Positions 16,702-25,671 of a DNA stretch of 64,000 nucleotides are shown piece after piece (within the stretch, counting starts at the first letter, position 1; each line of letters starts with the position of its first letter). The translations under genes and the position numbers were made by a program. The notes under the pieces are model-generated. The model was not told the origin of the DNA. It was given only the letters and a program-made list of their open reading frames with translations, and searched no databases. The DNA lies in assembly GCA_963836695.1 (NCBI GenBank), contig CAWIKX010000003.1, positions 1-64,000 on the forward strand, read 5' to 3'. Source of the stretch: Roseiarcus sp963836695. Its GTDB lineage: Bacteria; Pseudomonadota; Alphaproteobacteria; Rhizobiales; Beijerinckiaceae.

Positions 16702-17862
16702 TCAGTCCTTGACCTCGACCCACTGCTTGCTGGCGGCGTCATATTTGACGAGCGTCAGCTGGTCCGCGTTGATCGTGATGTGATTCTTCTCCGAGAAACT
16801 GAGATCGCCGGTGATCCCCTTGAAGTTCTTGACTGAGTTGAACCCCTTCTGCAGGTCCGCAGGCTTCGTCGACTTCGCGTCTTTGACCACCTGCGCCAAC
16901 ATCGTGATGCTGTCGTAGCTCGTTTCGGCGAAGGGCGTCGCGTCGACATTGAACTTCTTCTTATATTCCTCGCGGAATGCCGTGAGCTCAGGGCTCGGAT
17001 GAAGATCAGAGGTGAGAACCGCGCTGATCGTGCCGTCGGCGAGGTCCCCCGCCAGCTTCGAGAAGGTGTCGTCGGCGTTGGTCTCGTCATTGCCGAAGAC
17101 GGTGGCCTTGTAGCCGGCCGAATGCAGGTCCTGCACGAAGGCCGCCTGGTCCTGAGGCGTCAGCCACGCGTCGATGCATTTGATGCCCGCCGCCTTGGCG
17201 GCGTTGACCTCGGGCATGAGGCCGGTGGTCGCGCCGGTCGACCAGTTCTCAGTGATCGCGTGGTCAATGCCGATCTTCTTGCCGGCTTTGTCGTAGGCAA
17301 GCTGGATGCCGTAGAGCCCGCCCTGACCATAAGTCGACGGGTCATGCAGAACGGCGAGGCCGTCGGGGCAGTGCTTCAGTGCATATTCGCCGATCTTCTC
17401 GCCCCAAGCGAAGGTATTGAGTCCGAAATCGAACACCCAGGGGTTCGGGGGACCGTTCGGCCCTTCGGTGTTGACGGTGAGGCCGCCGTCGTCGACGACG
17501 CCGATGGTCGGGAACTTGTGCCGCATTGCAAGTTGCGCTGTGACCGGGCCCGTATCCGGAGACCCGGCGATTGCGATCGCGCCAGCGGCGATGAGCTTCT
17601 CGTACAATTGCCCCGAGACCGTGGCGGACGCGTCGTCATTATGCGGATCGAGCTTGAACTGGCGGCCGAGGACGCCGCCCGAGGCGTTGACCTTGTCGAC
17701 CGCCATCTGTGCGCCATTGACGGTCGCGACCCCTGTCGACCCGTAGGCGCCAGTCGTTCCCGCAATGAGGCCGATGAGATATTCCTGCTCGGCGGCGCGA
17801 GCCGAAGTCTGTGCGGTTAACGCGGTTGTGGCGGCAAGCGTCGCCCAAATGATCGCTCTCAT
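16702..17862 (-). CDS. ABC transporter substrate-binding protein (Liv/urea type)
   Basis: A 386-residue type I periplasmic binding protein of the branched-chain amino acid/amide (Peripla_BP_6) group. A Sec signal peptide (MRAIIWATLAATTALTAQTS, cleavage after ARAA near residue 24) is followed by YLIGLIAGTTGAYGSTGVAT, with NGAQMAVDKVNASGGVLGRQ next. A GGGAGG lies upstream of ATG 17862. It is divergent from the permease/ATPase genes at 18437-21967, which lack their own binding protein, so it most likely feeds that importer. Family members bind amino acids, amides, urea and aromatic acids; the adjacent lactonase cluster suggests a carboxylate or aromatic-type ligand, by inference. Confidence 0.9.
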   Translation of the reverse strand: MRAIIWATLAATTALTAQTSARAAEQEYLIGLIAGTTGAYGSTGVATVNGAQMAVDKVNASGGVLGRQFKLDPHNDDASATVSGQLYEKLIAAGAIAIAGSPDTGPVTAQLAMRHKFPTIGVVDDGGLTVNTEGPNGPPNPWVFDFGLNTFAWGEKIGEYALKHCPDGLAVLHDPSTYGQGGLYGIQLAYDKAGKKIGIDHAITENWSTGATTGLMPEVNAAKAAGIKCIDAWLTPQDQAAFVQDLHSAGYKATVFGNDETNADDTFSKLAGDLADGTISAVLTSDLHPSPELTAFREEYKKKFNVDATPFAETSYDSITMLAQVVKDAKSTKPADLQKGFNSVKNFKGITGDLSFSEKNHITINADQLTLVKYDAASKQWVEVKD

Positions 17863-18436
17863 GGTCTAGTTCCTCCCTTGAACGTGGACGGTCTGCTTCG
17901 GCGCGAAAACACCCGATACAGCCGTGCGTCAGCCCCGCGTTTCCTCGCGCAGATCGGGGGTGTTGTCAAAGCAACGCCAACTGGAAAAACGAGCGTCTCC
18001 GCGTTGTCCCTCGCCGAGCGCCCGTGCGCGATGAACGGGGCTATGACCCGCGACGCGCCAAACTCTGTGTGCCCCACGACGCTCTGCAAGGCCCGGTAAA
18101 GACTATGATATCGGGTTGCAAATGAGGCGACGTCACCGAAGCTCGCCCTGACGCAGCCGCGCCAATGAAGCGTACGTTCCCCCAAAGTCGCGCATCCAGT
18201 CAGCGCGTTTTTGGAACCGCACATACCTGTTATGTCAGACCAATTCATTGCTGCGGCGGTCAGGTAACAGCTAGCTGCTTTGCGCCCGACGGGCGACTCG
18301 CCGGCCCCGGGAAACGTGATAGGGTTTGCGCCGCGCCTTCGGGGCTGAAGCCTGTCGTTATCCCGACCGCGTCCGGCGAAGCGCCGTGAGAAGCGGGCCG
18401 GTGGTTATGGTTTTGCGGGACGCCAAGGAATAGACA
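17863..18436. other. Divergent intergenic region of the ABC importer
   Basis: About 570 bases between the binding-protein gene and the permease gene. No ORF here resembles a protein family. It probably holds the promoters of both units. GTG 18437 is preceded by AAGGA. I see no convincing operator or riboswitch-like structure by eye. Confidence 0.5.
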
Positions 18437-19339
18437 GTGCTTCAGTTCTTGGTGAGCGGCGTCGCCATTGGGGCCGTCTACGGGCTCATCGGAATGGCGC
18501 TGGCCATCACCTTCTACGTCACCCGCATCATCAACTTCGCTCAAGGGCAGATGATGATGGCGACGGTCATGGTAACCGCGGAAGTCTCCGCCGCCGGCTA
18601 TCCGACATGGTTCGCTGCGCTCCTTGGCCTGGCCTGCGCCTGTATCCTCGGGGTCCTTTCCTATCTCATCGCTGTTCGCCCAATCCTGGCGCTCAACCGC
18701 TTCAGTTTTGGCTGGCTGGTCAGCACGCTGGGCTTTGCGGTGATTGTCGAGAATGCGGCCGCATATATCTGGGGCCCGACATCGCAGCACTTTCCGGAAA
18801 TGTTCAGGGCGACCAGCTTCGACATTTTCGGCGCCGTGTTGACTGGCCAGCAGTTGCTCGCGGTCGTGACCGCCGCGGTCTTGACCGTGGGTTTCGAGCT
18901 CGTGCGTCGCGGCACTCTGTTCGGCAAGATCGGAATGGCCACGGCCGCCGATCCGGAGATGGCGACCGCCGTCGGCGTCAACACGACTGTGGTCGCGATC
19001 ATCGCCTTCGCCGCCTCGGCGTTCTACGCAGGCGTTGCCGGCCTTCTGATCGGACCGACAACCTTCGCCAACCCCTATCTTGGGGACACATTCGGCACGT
19101 TCGGTTTCATCGCGATGATGATTGGCGGGGGAACCGAAAAACCCATCGCGGCGATGTTCGGCGGCCTCATTCTCGGCGTCTGCGCCGAGGGTGCGAACGC
19201 CATGATCAATTCGCAGGCTTCCGACTGGTTTCCTTTCATTATCCTTGTCGTCGTCCTGATCGTTTCGCCGCGCGGTTTGTTCAGTTCGGCAAATCTGTTC
19301 CGCTTGCGCCCGCGCGCCGTCGTGTCGGCGGGAGCCTAA
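18437..19339 (+). CDS. Branched-chain amino acid-type ABC permease (LivH family)
   Basis: A 300-residue inner-membrane permease of the LivH family. It starts LQFLVSGVAIGAVYGLIGMA and INFAQGQMMM, hallmark LivH segments, with about eight hydrophobic helices. Late in the sequence it has FGFIAMMIGGGTEKPIAAMF, the cytoplasmic coupling loop that contacts the ATPase. GTG 18437 is the start, with AAGGA about 9 nt upstream. The next gene begins 7 nt after the stop, so the two are cotranscribed. It forms a heterodimeric pore with the LivM domain of that gene. The substrate is not readable from permease sequence. Confidence 0.92.
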   Translation: MLQFLVSGVAIGAVYGLIGMALAITFYVTRIINFAQGQMMMATVMVTAEVSAAGYPTWFAALLGLACACILGVLSYLIAVRPILALNRFSFGWLVSTLGFAVIVENAAAYIWGPTSQHFPEMFRATSFDIFGAVLTGQQLLAVVTAAVLTVGFELVRRGTLFGKIGMATAADPEMATAVGVNTTVVAIIAFAASAFYAGVAGLLIGPTTFANPYLGDTFGTFGFIAMMIGGGTEKPIAAMFGGLILGVCAEGANAMINSQASDWFPFIILVVVLIVSPRGLFSSANLFRLRPRAVVSAGA

Positions 19340-19346
19340 GGGAGTC

Positions 19347-21227
19347 GTGGAGACGGAGCGCATAGAGGCGCCGCCCGCGGCCTCCGCTCTGGCCGGCACG
19401 GGATTCAAACCTCGGCTGAGAACAATCGGCGTAGTCTTGTTTATCGCCGCCTATGTCGCGGCGACCGCGCTCGTCGCGCATTCGGACCTCGGCGTTGAGA
19501 GCCTCGTGCTGGTCGCGGCGGTGTTCGGCATCCTCGCCATCAGCCTTGATCTTGTCGCCGGCATGCTGGGCCTCTACTCGCTGGGCCAGGGCGGCTTCTT
19601 CGCCATTGGCGCCTATTTCACGACGATTGTCGTGAACAATCTCGGTTGGAACATCGTCCTCGTCCTTCTGATCGTACTCGCGGTCGCTGGCCTTATCGGG
19701 CTCGCGGTCGGGGCGATGTCGCTCAGGGTCAGCGGGCTCTATTTCGCGATCACCACCTTCATTTTCACCCTCGTGCTGACCGTCCTCGCGACCGACCTCA
19801 AGATCACCGGCGGGTTGCAGGGGTTGCTCGGCCCCGCATTTCCGGACTTTCCCGAGAGCCTCCAGGGGCTGGGAACGCCTGTCGCTTGGTGCGTGATGCT
19901 CGCTCTGCTCGTCTGCATCGGCTTCGCTTGGAATATTCGCCGTTCGCCGCTCTATCCGGTGCTCCTGTCCATTCGTGACGCCGAGCGTTTCGCGGAGGCG
20001 GCGGGCGCGCGCACGTCGCTCATCAAGATCGGCCTGTTTGGAGTTTCCGCGGCGATGGCTGGCGGCGCCGGATGGCTGTTCTCGTTTCTCGGCGTCGTTT
20101 CGCCGGGCCAATTTGATTGGTCGGTGTCGCTCAACATTCTCGTCATGGTGCTGATCGGCGGCATCAATACGACGCTGGGGCCGGTGATCGGCGCAACCTT
20201 CGTCTCGATGTTTCCGGCGCTGGTAAACATCAACCCTTGGCTGCAGGAAATCGTCTATGGCGCGCTCTCGATTCTAGCGGTGACCTTGCTGCCGGGCGGC
20301 GTGATGAGTCTCTTGAGGCGCGTCGCCGCGCTTGGGGAAGGCGCGGCGCCGGAGCCCGCCGGCACAGCCTTCGATCGTTCAGAAGCGCTGGTCGAAGCGA
20401 ACCTCTTCCGGAAGTTCGTCGGGGGAAGCGCAGGCGCTTCGCAAGCAGACCTCTCTGAGGTGGAATACGCCGTCGAGTGCCGGGGCATCCAGTTTAGTTA
20501 TGGGACCGGCCTCATGGTGCTGCGCAATGTCGACCTCAAGGTGAAGCGAGGCGACATTCACGGGCTCATCGGGCCGAATGGATCGGGCAAAAGCACGCTG
20601 GCCAATGTGATCGCCGGGCGTCTGCAGCCGCTCGCCGGCGAGACGCTCATCAAGGGGGTGCGTGTCGATGGCGCTTCGCCCAGCAAGCGCGCCAAGCTCG
20701 GCATGCGCAGGACGTTTCAGGCAGCCGAGCTCGTGCGCGAATTGACGCCGATCCAAAACGTGATGGTTGGCCTATTCAACCTCAAGCCTCGGATTATTCA
20801 GCGAGCCGCGATCTGGCCGTTTCTGCCGTCTGGCCGGCGCGACCTCGCCTGGATGGAAGGGCGATCGCACGAGGCCCTTGAGATGGTCGGCGCGGGTGCG
20901 TGGGTCGGACGGCTCGTCGGCGACGTTCCGCACGGCGTCGAGCAATTGACGCAGCTAGCCTCCGTCTGTGTCGCGGGTCCTGACATCATCATCCTTGACG
21001 AGCCGGCGACGGGTCTGTCCGCGCGCGAAGTCGATCATCTCGCCCAGATCCTCACCCATCTCAAGGGCCACGGCGTGACGATGATCATTATCGAGCACCA
21101 GACGCGGTTCCTGTTTCCTCTCTGCGATCGGGTGACCGTGCTCAATGCCGGCGAAGTGATCCTCACCGGGACGGCGGAGGAAGTCCGTGCGCATCCGGTC
21201 GTCCGGCAAGTTTATTTGGGCGAGTGA
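19347..21227 (+). CDS. Fused ABC permease (LivM) and ATPase (LivG)
   Basis: A 626-residue fusion. Residues about 30-325 are a LivM permease (VLVAAVFGILAISLDLVAGM, GQGGFFAIGAY, VLIGGINTTLGPVIGATFVS). After a hydrophilic linker (about 330-375) an ATPase follows. Its Walker A is GLIGPNGSGKST (near 408) and its Walker B IIILDEPATGLS (near 545). The ABC signature position reads VPHGVEQLTQLAS, a departure from LSGGQ/LSYGEQ; the PHG form occurs in some LivG proteins but the rest is divergent. It starts with GTG 19347, 7 nt after LivH. LivM-LivG fusion is known in some alphaproteobacteria. Together with LivH and the following LivF it forms a complete importer core. Confidence 0.92.
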   Translation: METERIEAPPAASALAGTGFKPRLRTIGVVLFIAAYVAATALVAHSDLGVESLVLVAAVFGILAISLDLVAGMLGLYSLGQGGFFAIGAYFTTIVVNNLGWNIVLVLLIVLAVAGLIGLAVGAMSLRVSGLYFAITTFIFTLVLTVLATDLKITGGLQGLLGPAFPDFPESLQGLGTPVAWCVMLALLVCIGFAWNIRRSPLYPVLLSIRDAERFAEAAGARTSLIKIGLFGVSAAMAGGAGWLFSFLGVVSPGQFDWSVSLNILVMVLIGGINTTLGPVIGATFVSMFPALVNINPWLQEIVYGALSILAVTLLPGGVMSLLRRVAALGEGAAPEPAGTAFDRSEALVEANLFRKFVGGSAGASQADLSEVEYAVECRGIQFSYGTGLMVLRNVDLKVKRGDIHGLIGPNGSGKSTLANVIAGRLQPLAGETLIKGVRVDGASPSKRAKLGMRRTFQAAELVRELTPIQNVMVGLFNLKPRIIQRAAIWPFLPSGRRDLAWMEGRSHEALEMVGAGAWVGRLVGDVPHGVEQLTQLASVCVAGPDIIILDEPATGLSAREVDHLAQILTHLKGHGVTMIIIEHQTRFLFPLCDRVTVLNAGEVILTGTAEEVRAHPVVRQVYLGE

Positions 21228-21238
21228 GGGCTCAATCC

Positions 21239-21967
21239 ATGATGAACCAGCAAAGCCCGGCGCTCGACGTGACTGCGCTTTCCGCAGGTTATGGCCGCTT
21301 CGACGTGGTGCACGACATTGCGCTCAAAGTCGGCGCAGGCGAGGCCGTCGCGCTCCTTGGTCCCAACGGCGCCGGCAAGACGACTGTGCTCAAGGCGATC
21401 ATGGGCTTGGTCAATCAGCGCCGTGGCTCTATCCGGGTGGCCGGCGAAGATGTTTCAGCCTTTCCAGCACATCGCGTGGCGCGCGGCTTCGCCGCGATTG
21501 CGCCCGAGGGACGGCGCCTTTTCCTCGACCAAACCGTCGAGGACAATCTCTTGCTCGGGGGCTTGCATCTCCGCCGCGACCGCGAACGTCTCCAGGCTTT
21601 GTTGAAATCCGTCTACGATCTGTTCCCGGTCCTTTATGAGTACCGTCGACGGCTCTCGTCCTACCTCAGCGGGGGCGAACAGCAGATGGTTGCGATCGGG
21701 CGCATGTTAATGAGTAATCCGAAGGTGATGCTGCTCGACGAGCCGTCCGTGGCGCTCTCGCCCGTCGCTGTCGGCGTCATGGTCGATGCATTGCTCAAAT
21801 TACGAAAGCGCGGCGCGTCGCTCCTGCTGGTCGAACAGCGCATCGACGTCGCGGTGCGGGTTTGCGACCGCCTTTACGTGATGACTCACGGCGCCATCGT
21901 CGATGAAATGACGCCCGACGACGTGCGTAACGAAGGCCTGTCGATCATCAACAAATATCTTGGCTGA
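21239..21967 (+). CDS. Branched-chain amino acid-type ABC ATPase (LivF family)
   Basis: A 242-residue LivF-type ATPase. Walker A is LLGPNGAGKTT, the signature YLSGGEQQMVAIGRML and Walker B VMLLDEPSVALSP. The short LivF C-terminus DVRNEGLSIINKYLG is present. ATG 21239 (or 21242) is preferred over the GTG at 21224 because GAGGG lies about 10 nt upstream of it. It starts 11 nt after the fusion gene, so it is in the same operon. Its canonical signature suggests that it carries the competent consensus ATP site opposite the degenerate LivG signature. Confidence 0.92.
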   Translation: MMNQQSPALDVTALSAGYGRFDVVHDIALKVGAGEAVALLGPNGAGKTTVLKAIMGLVNQRRGSIRVAGEDVSAFPAHRVARGFAAIAPEGRRLFLDQTVEDNLLLGGLHLRRDRERLQALLKSVYDLFPVLYEYRRRLSSYLSGGEQQMVAIGRMLMSNPKVMLLDEPSVALSPVAVGVMVDALLKLRKRGASLLLVEQRIDVAVRVCDRLYVMTHGAIVDEMTPDDVRNEGLSIINKYLG

Positions 21968-22054
21968 CCGACCGGCCCTGAGTGCTTTGAAAACCACCGC
22001 GCTGGCGTTGCGCCTCGTTAGCCGCTGTACCGGACTGCGACGCCTAAAGCCGGG

Positions 22055-22084
22055 GGCCCCGCGCAAGGGAGTCTGCGCGGGGCC
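22055..22084 (+). terminator. Strong hairpin downstream of livF
   Basis: GGCCCCGCGCA (22055-22065) and TGCGCGGGGCC (22074-22084) form a perfect 11-bp GC-rich stem with an 8-nt loop, 88 bases after the livF stop. No U-run follows, so it may act as a Rho-assisted or bidirectional stop, or stabilise the mRNA end. It also lies 105 bases beyond the 3' end of the convergent gene at 22189. Confidence 0.55.
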
Positions 22085-22188
22085 TGACGGCGCTTCGTTG
22101 GCGGGAAACGGGCGCTCGTCCCGTTCACAACTTCGTGATCTGAGTTTTTGTTTCGCAGGCGAAATAGGAAAATACCGCACCGTCTGTT

Positions 22189-22872
22189 TTACGCCGGCTC
22201 CATCCCGTGGCGCCGTTTTGCGTCGTCTGTTTTGGCGGACGCTAGATAGGCGACGAACGCGCGGGCCCCCTCGACGTCGCTCGATGTCGCCGAAACGCCT
22301 GCGGAGAACATTGTCACTGCCTGAATTTCCGGCGGCAAGGGTCCTGCAACCTCGACACCCGGTTGGCCGATAAGCTCGCTGAGTTGCTGAAAGCCAAGAT
22401 CGGCTTCGCCATTCGCAACCAAGCTGGTGACGGGCACGCCTGGCGGCGCGATGAGCACGCGTCCCGGCGGCATACCCCACTTTTCGCACAGCGCCTTCAG
22501 ATGGTCGCCGCTTGGGCCGGTCGAATAGCAGATCTTTCGAGCGCCCCACATCGCCTGCTTGATCGCCTCTTCATCCGCGACGCTGGGCAGGGCTGAACCC
22601 GCCCGGATCGCAATGCCGATCTCCGATCGCGCGAAGTCCCTCGTATCGCCGTACGCGAGACGGCCTTCCGCCTCCAAGGCGCGCATGACTTTTGAGGCCA
22701 GGACGACGATGTCCGTCGCCTCGCCGGCCCGCACCAGCTTTGCCGCCTCGACCCCGCCCATCGAAAGGATTTCGACCCGCACCTCCGTCTGCGCCTCGTA
22801 GGCTTGGGCCAAGTCCGTCAGAATATGCCGGGCAGCCATCGAAGAGAGGCCGGCGAGCCGCCGCTCGCTCAT
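22189..22872 (-). CDS. ModA-like substrate-binding domain protein without signal peptide
   Basis: A 227-residue type II periplasmic-binding fold protein similar to ModA-like molybdate/solute receptors. It has EILSMGGVEAAKLVRAGEAT and DIVVLASKVMRALEAEGRLA, plus ARKICYSTGPSGDHLKALCE and VANGEADLGFQQLSELI. It begins MSERRLAGLSSMAARHILTD with no hydrophobic signal, whereas exported relatives have one. It is therefore either cytoplasmic or misses its N-terminus. No molybdate permease or ATPase gene is adjacent. Similar orphan proteins accompany catabolic clusters in proteobacteria. Function unknown. Confidence 0.75.
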   Translation of the reverse strand: MSERRLAGLSSMAARHILTDLAQAYEAQTEVRVEILSMGGVEAAKLVRAGEATDIVVLASKVMRALEAEGRLAYGDTRDFARSEIGIAIRAGSALPSVADEEAIKQAMWGARKICYSTGPSGDHLKALCEKWGMPPGRVLIAPPGVPVTSLVANGEADLGFQQLSELIGQPGVEVAGPLPPEIQAVTMFSAGVSATSSDVEGARAFVAYLASAKTDDAKRRHGMEPA

Positions 22873-23063
22873 GCGCTTCGCCGAGGCCGAACATCGATGG
22901 GCATGACGGCCGTTCGGAATGCACTCTTCATTTATGGCAGATCCTTCCTAGTGGTCAAAATCTGACGCTTGGCGCGCTTGCTCAGCCATCATGCAGACAT
23001 GAGACCGAAACCGATCGGAGCGGACGCGTGAGAAGCCGGTTCCGCAGATCACGGAGACCACAC

Positions 23064-23453
23064 TCAGTCCCAGGAATTGGCATTCTTTGGGAAGCCGGGG
23101 CGCTGAGCCCGTACGACGCAGAAGCGCTGGTCGGTCGGCGCCTGCATCACCACCCAGCGCTCCAGGCGATTTACCACCTTTGCGCCCAGCTTCTCCAGGC
23201 GAGCCACTTCGGCGGGGATGTCGTCGGTCTCGATGTCCAGATGGACGCGGCTCTCGTGGTCCACGAGCTGGACCTCCACAATAGGCTCGTCGGGTGGTGT
23301 CTCCAGCATGCGATAATTTCCGCGGCTGCTCGGATGGTCTTTGTCAACGGGGCGGCCCAGCGCTTGGCTCCAGAAGCGGGCTGCCTCGTCCACATTGGAG
23401 GTCTTACAGTCGATCAACACGGCGCATAGACGGGAACGGTGCATCTCAGTCAT
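23064..23453 (-). CDS. VOC family protein (glyoxalase-like)
   Basis: A 129-residue vicinal-oxygen-chelate protein. It has one VOC module: SNVDEAARFWSQALGRPVDK near the start, then IVEVQLVDHESRVHLDIETD and RLEKLGAKVVNRLERWVVMQ, then RFCVVRAQRPGFPKN. The H-x-D near HLDIE and the F-C-V-V-x near the end sit where metal or substrate ligands usually lie. The pattern resembles small glyoxalase-like dioxygenase-fold proteins annotated as hypothetical. It is monocistronic by spacing. The substrate cannot be inferred. Confidence 0.85.
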   Translation of the reverse strand: MTEMHRSRLCAVLIDCKTSNVDEAARFWSQALGRPVDKDHPSSRGNYRMLETPPDEPIVEVQLVDHESRVHLDIETDDIPAEVARLEKLGAKVVNRLERWVVMQAPTDQRFCVVRAQRPGFPKNANSWD

Positions 23454-23751
23454 CTCACGCGACTAGTTGAAAGTCATAACCAGAAAATTCGAAAGATGAC
23501 ACCTCCCCGAGACTAGCCGCGGTTCTGTTGAACCGGATGGATGTGGCCTACCAGCCTTGGGCGCCATCTGTCAGATTTGATTCATTGGATCGCAGCGGAC
23601 AAGTTCAGAGGTGATGGATACTAGCCGGGGCGTGCTCGCCGCAAACGCCGGCCAGCCGGCGGGATTACGAATACGCAGGCTGGCGCCCCCGCCGATCAAC
23701 CCGTATTGAAATGCGCGCCGCTTTTCCGGCGCTCACGCGCCGAGCGACCCT

Positions 23752-24684
23752 ATGTCGGATTCAACAATAAGTTCGGGCTCGATCGCCTTTCTCGGCTTCG
23801 GCGAGGCGGCGCAAGCCTTCCTCGCCGGCTGGCGCACAAAAGGAGACTTTAAGGCCCGCATTTGCGCCTACGACATTAAGACCGACTCGAACAATTCGGA
23901 AGTGCGGACTGCGAAGCGAGCCGACTATGCGGCCGCGAAGGTGCTCGGCGCTTCGACCGCTGCCGAGGCCGTAACTGGCGCCGAGGCGGTGTTCTCCGTC
24001 GTCACCCCCGATCAGGCGCATGAAGCCGCGATCGCGGCTCTGCCGGGCCTCGCCAAAGGGGCGTTCCTCTTCGACTGCGATTCCTGCGCGCCGCAAACCA
24101 AATTGCGCACGGCGCAAGAGGTCGAGGCCGCGGGCGGACGTTATGTCGATGTCGCGGTGATGGCGCCGGTCCATCCCCGCCTGCACCGGACGCCGCTCCT
24201 GATCAGCGGCCCGCATGTCGAAGCGGCTAGCGCGGCTCTTGCGTCTCTCGGCATGTCGGCGAGGATTCACGAGGGTCCGGTCGGCGCCGCTTCGGCAGTC
24301 AAGATGATCCGATCCGTCATGATGAAAGGGCTCGAGGCGCTGGTCTGCGAATGCGTGCTCTCCGGACGAAAAGCTGGCGTCATCGAGACCGTGCTCGATT
24401 CGCTTGACGAGACCTACCCCGGTTTCGACTGGAAGAAGCGCTCAGCCTATATGCTGGAACGGGTCATGACCCACGGGCTTAGGCGGTCGGCGGAAATGCG
24501 CGAAGTTGCGCTGACGGTGGATCTGCTTGGTCTCAAGGGCGAGATGTCGCGCGCTTGCGCCGGCTGGGAGCAGACGATCGGCGAACTCGGTTTGCGGACG
24601 AATGCGGATGAGGCGGAGGACTATCGCGTTTTGGCGGACCGGATTCTGGCCGCGCTCGATCCGCCGCCTGCGCGCGCTGACTAG
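23752..24684 (+). CDS. NAD(P)-binding dehydrogenase with DUF1932 domain
   Basis: A 310-residue 6-phosphogluconate-dehydrogenase-like protein. The Rossmann segment IAFLGFGEAAQAFLAGW is at about residues 10-26. The substrate block YVDVAVMAPVHPRLHRTPLL is near 142. The conserved Lys of the family lies in GAASAVKMIRSVMMKGLEAL near 182. The C-terminal DUF1932 helices follow (KRSAYMLERVMTHGLRRSAE). Members oxidise small hydroxyacids. The upstream gap of 298 bases has no gene. It may act with the neighbouring catabolic functions but shares no operon with them. Confidence 0.87.
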   Translation: MSDSTISSGSIAFLGFGEAAQAFLAGWRTKGDFKARICAYDIKTDSNNSEVRTAKRADYAAAKVLGASTAAEAVTGAEAVFSVVTPDQAHEAAIAALPGLAKGAFLFDCDSCAPQTKLRTAQEVEAAGGRYVDVAVMAPVHPRLHRTPLLISGPHVEAASAALASLGMSARIHEGPVGAASAVKMIRSVMMKGLEALVCECVLSGRKAGVIETVLDSLDETYPGFDWKKRSAYMLERVMTHGLRRSAEMREVALTVDLLGLKGEMSRACAGWEQTIGELGLRTNADEAEDYRVLADRILAALDPPPARAD

Positions 24685-24917
24685 CCCCGCCATCGCATCG
24701 AGCAGAGAACTGGTCGGACGCTCACGGAGCGCGCATGCGTCGGCTCTCATCGGGGTTCCTCAATAGGGCTCGCCAGAGATCTGGGGTGGGCGCTGTATCT
24801 CTTTGGAGCTCCAAAACTTTCCTGTATGTCCGATACCGCTGACTTAAAACTTCTGCGGCGTTGCGTTGCAAGGCCGGGAGCCCTCAGCTAAATCCTGATG
24901 GGGCTTCGAGCTTATCC

Positions 24918-25472
24918 ATGGCGACCGATCTCATCCGCTACGACCTTCTGGTGCAGGACGCGCTGCGTTCCGTGGTGCGCAAAGTCCTCGCTGACACGGC
25001 GCGCAACGGGCTCCTTGGCGATCACCATTTCAATATCGCGTTCAAGACCCAGGCGCGGGGCGTGGTCGCGCCGGCGGTGGTCAGACAGCGCTTCCCCGAT
25101 GAAATGTCGATCATTCTTCAACACGAGTTCTGGGACCTCGTCGTCACCCAGGACGCGTTTGAGGTCAGTCTGAACTTCTCCCGCAAGCCGGAGCGGTTGA
25201 TTGTGCCGTTCGATTCGATCACTGGCTTTACCGACCCGTCTGTTCCATTCGGATTCAAACTCGAGCCGCGCGTGTCAGAGCCGGCCAGCCAGGCGCCGGC
25301 CGCGGAGGAGGAAAAAGCGACGACCCGGCCCCCGGCCCCAGCCAAGCCCGCGCCGGTCAAGCCCCCCGCAAAGCCTGCCTCCGCCCCGAAGTCCGCTCGA
25401 GATGCGGAAAAGCCTACCGAGTCTGGCGGTGAAACGAAGGTCGTCTCGATCGACGCCTTCCGCAAAAAGTAA
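24918..25472 (+). CDS. sspB: SspB-family ClpXP adaptor
   Basis: A 184-residue alphaproteobacterial SspB. The substrate-binding domain occupies about residues 1-115: MATDLIRYDLLVQDALRSVV, then FKTQARGVVAPAVVRQRFPD and IILQHEFWDLVVTQDAFEVS. A proline/alanine-rich linker (about 120-165) follows, then a short C-terminal segment TKVVSIDAFRKK that corresponds to the ClpX-binding tail. SspB delivers ssrA-tagged proteins to ClpXP in the cytoplasm. ATG 24918 is where family similarity starts. The DUF4169 and RHH genes follow closely, a conserved alphaproteobacterial order. Confidence 0.93.
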   Translation: MATDLIRYDLLVQDALRSVVRKVLADTARNGLLGDHHFNIAFKTQARGVVAPAVVRQRFPDEMSIILQHEFWDLVVTQDAFEVSLNFSRKPERLIVPFDSITGFTDPSVPFGFKLEPRVSEPASQAPAAEEEKATTRPPAPAKPAPVKPPAKPASAPKSARDAEKPTESGGETKVVSIDAFRKK

Positions 25473-25482
25473 GCGGGTTTCC

Positions 25483-25671
25483 TTGGCTGACATCGTCAAT
25501 CTGCGTCGAGCGCGAAAGTTAAAGGAGCGCGAGCGTCAGCAAGCGGAAGCCGCTCAAAATCGCGCGGCCTTTGGCCGCTCGAACGCCGAAAAGCGTCTCT
25601 CCGAGAGCGAGCGAGCGCTCGCCGAGGCCCACCTCGACGGCCGCCGCCTCGCAAAACCCGATGATGACTGA
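25483..25671 (+). CDS. DUF4169 family protein
   Basis: A 62-residue, highly charged helical protein: ADIVNLRRARKLKERERQQA, then AEAAQNRAAFGRSNAEKRLS, then LAEAHLDGRRLAKPDDD. The pattern 'IVNLR.ARK...R......A..NR..FGR.....' is DUF4169. The likely start is TTG 25483, because family members begin Met-Ala-Asp/Glu-Ile-Val-Asn-Leu at that point. It lies 10 nt after sspB and overlaps the next gene's start, so the three are coupled. Function unknown; a coiled coil is likely. Confidence 0.8.
   Translation: MADIVNLRRARKLKERERQQAEAAQNRAAFGRSNAEKRLSESERALAEAHLDGRRLAKPDDD

Noticed and set aside
18260..20111. Long minus-strand open frames opposite the LivH/LivM genes
   Set aside because: Charged low-complexity translations opposite clear membrane permeases; they are third-position artefacts.
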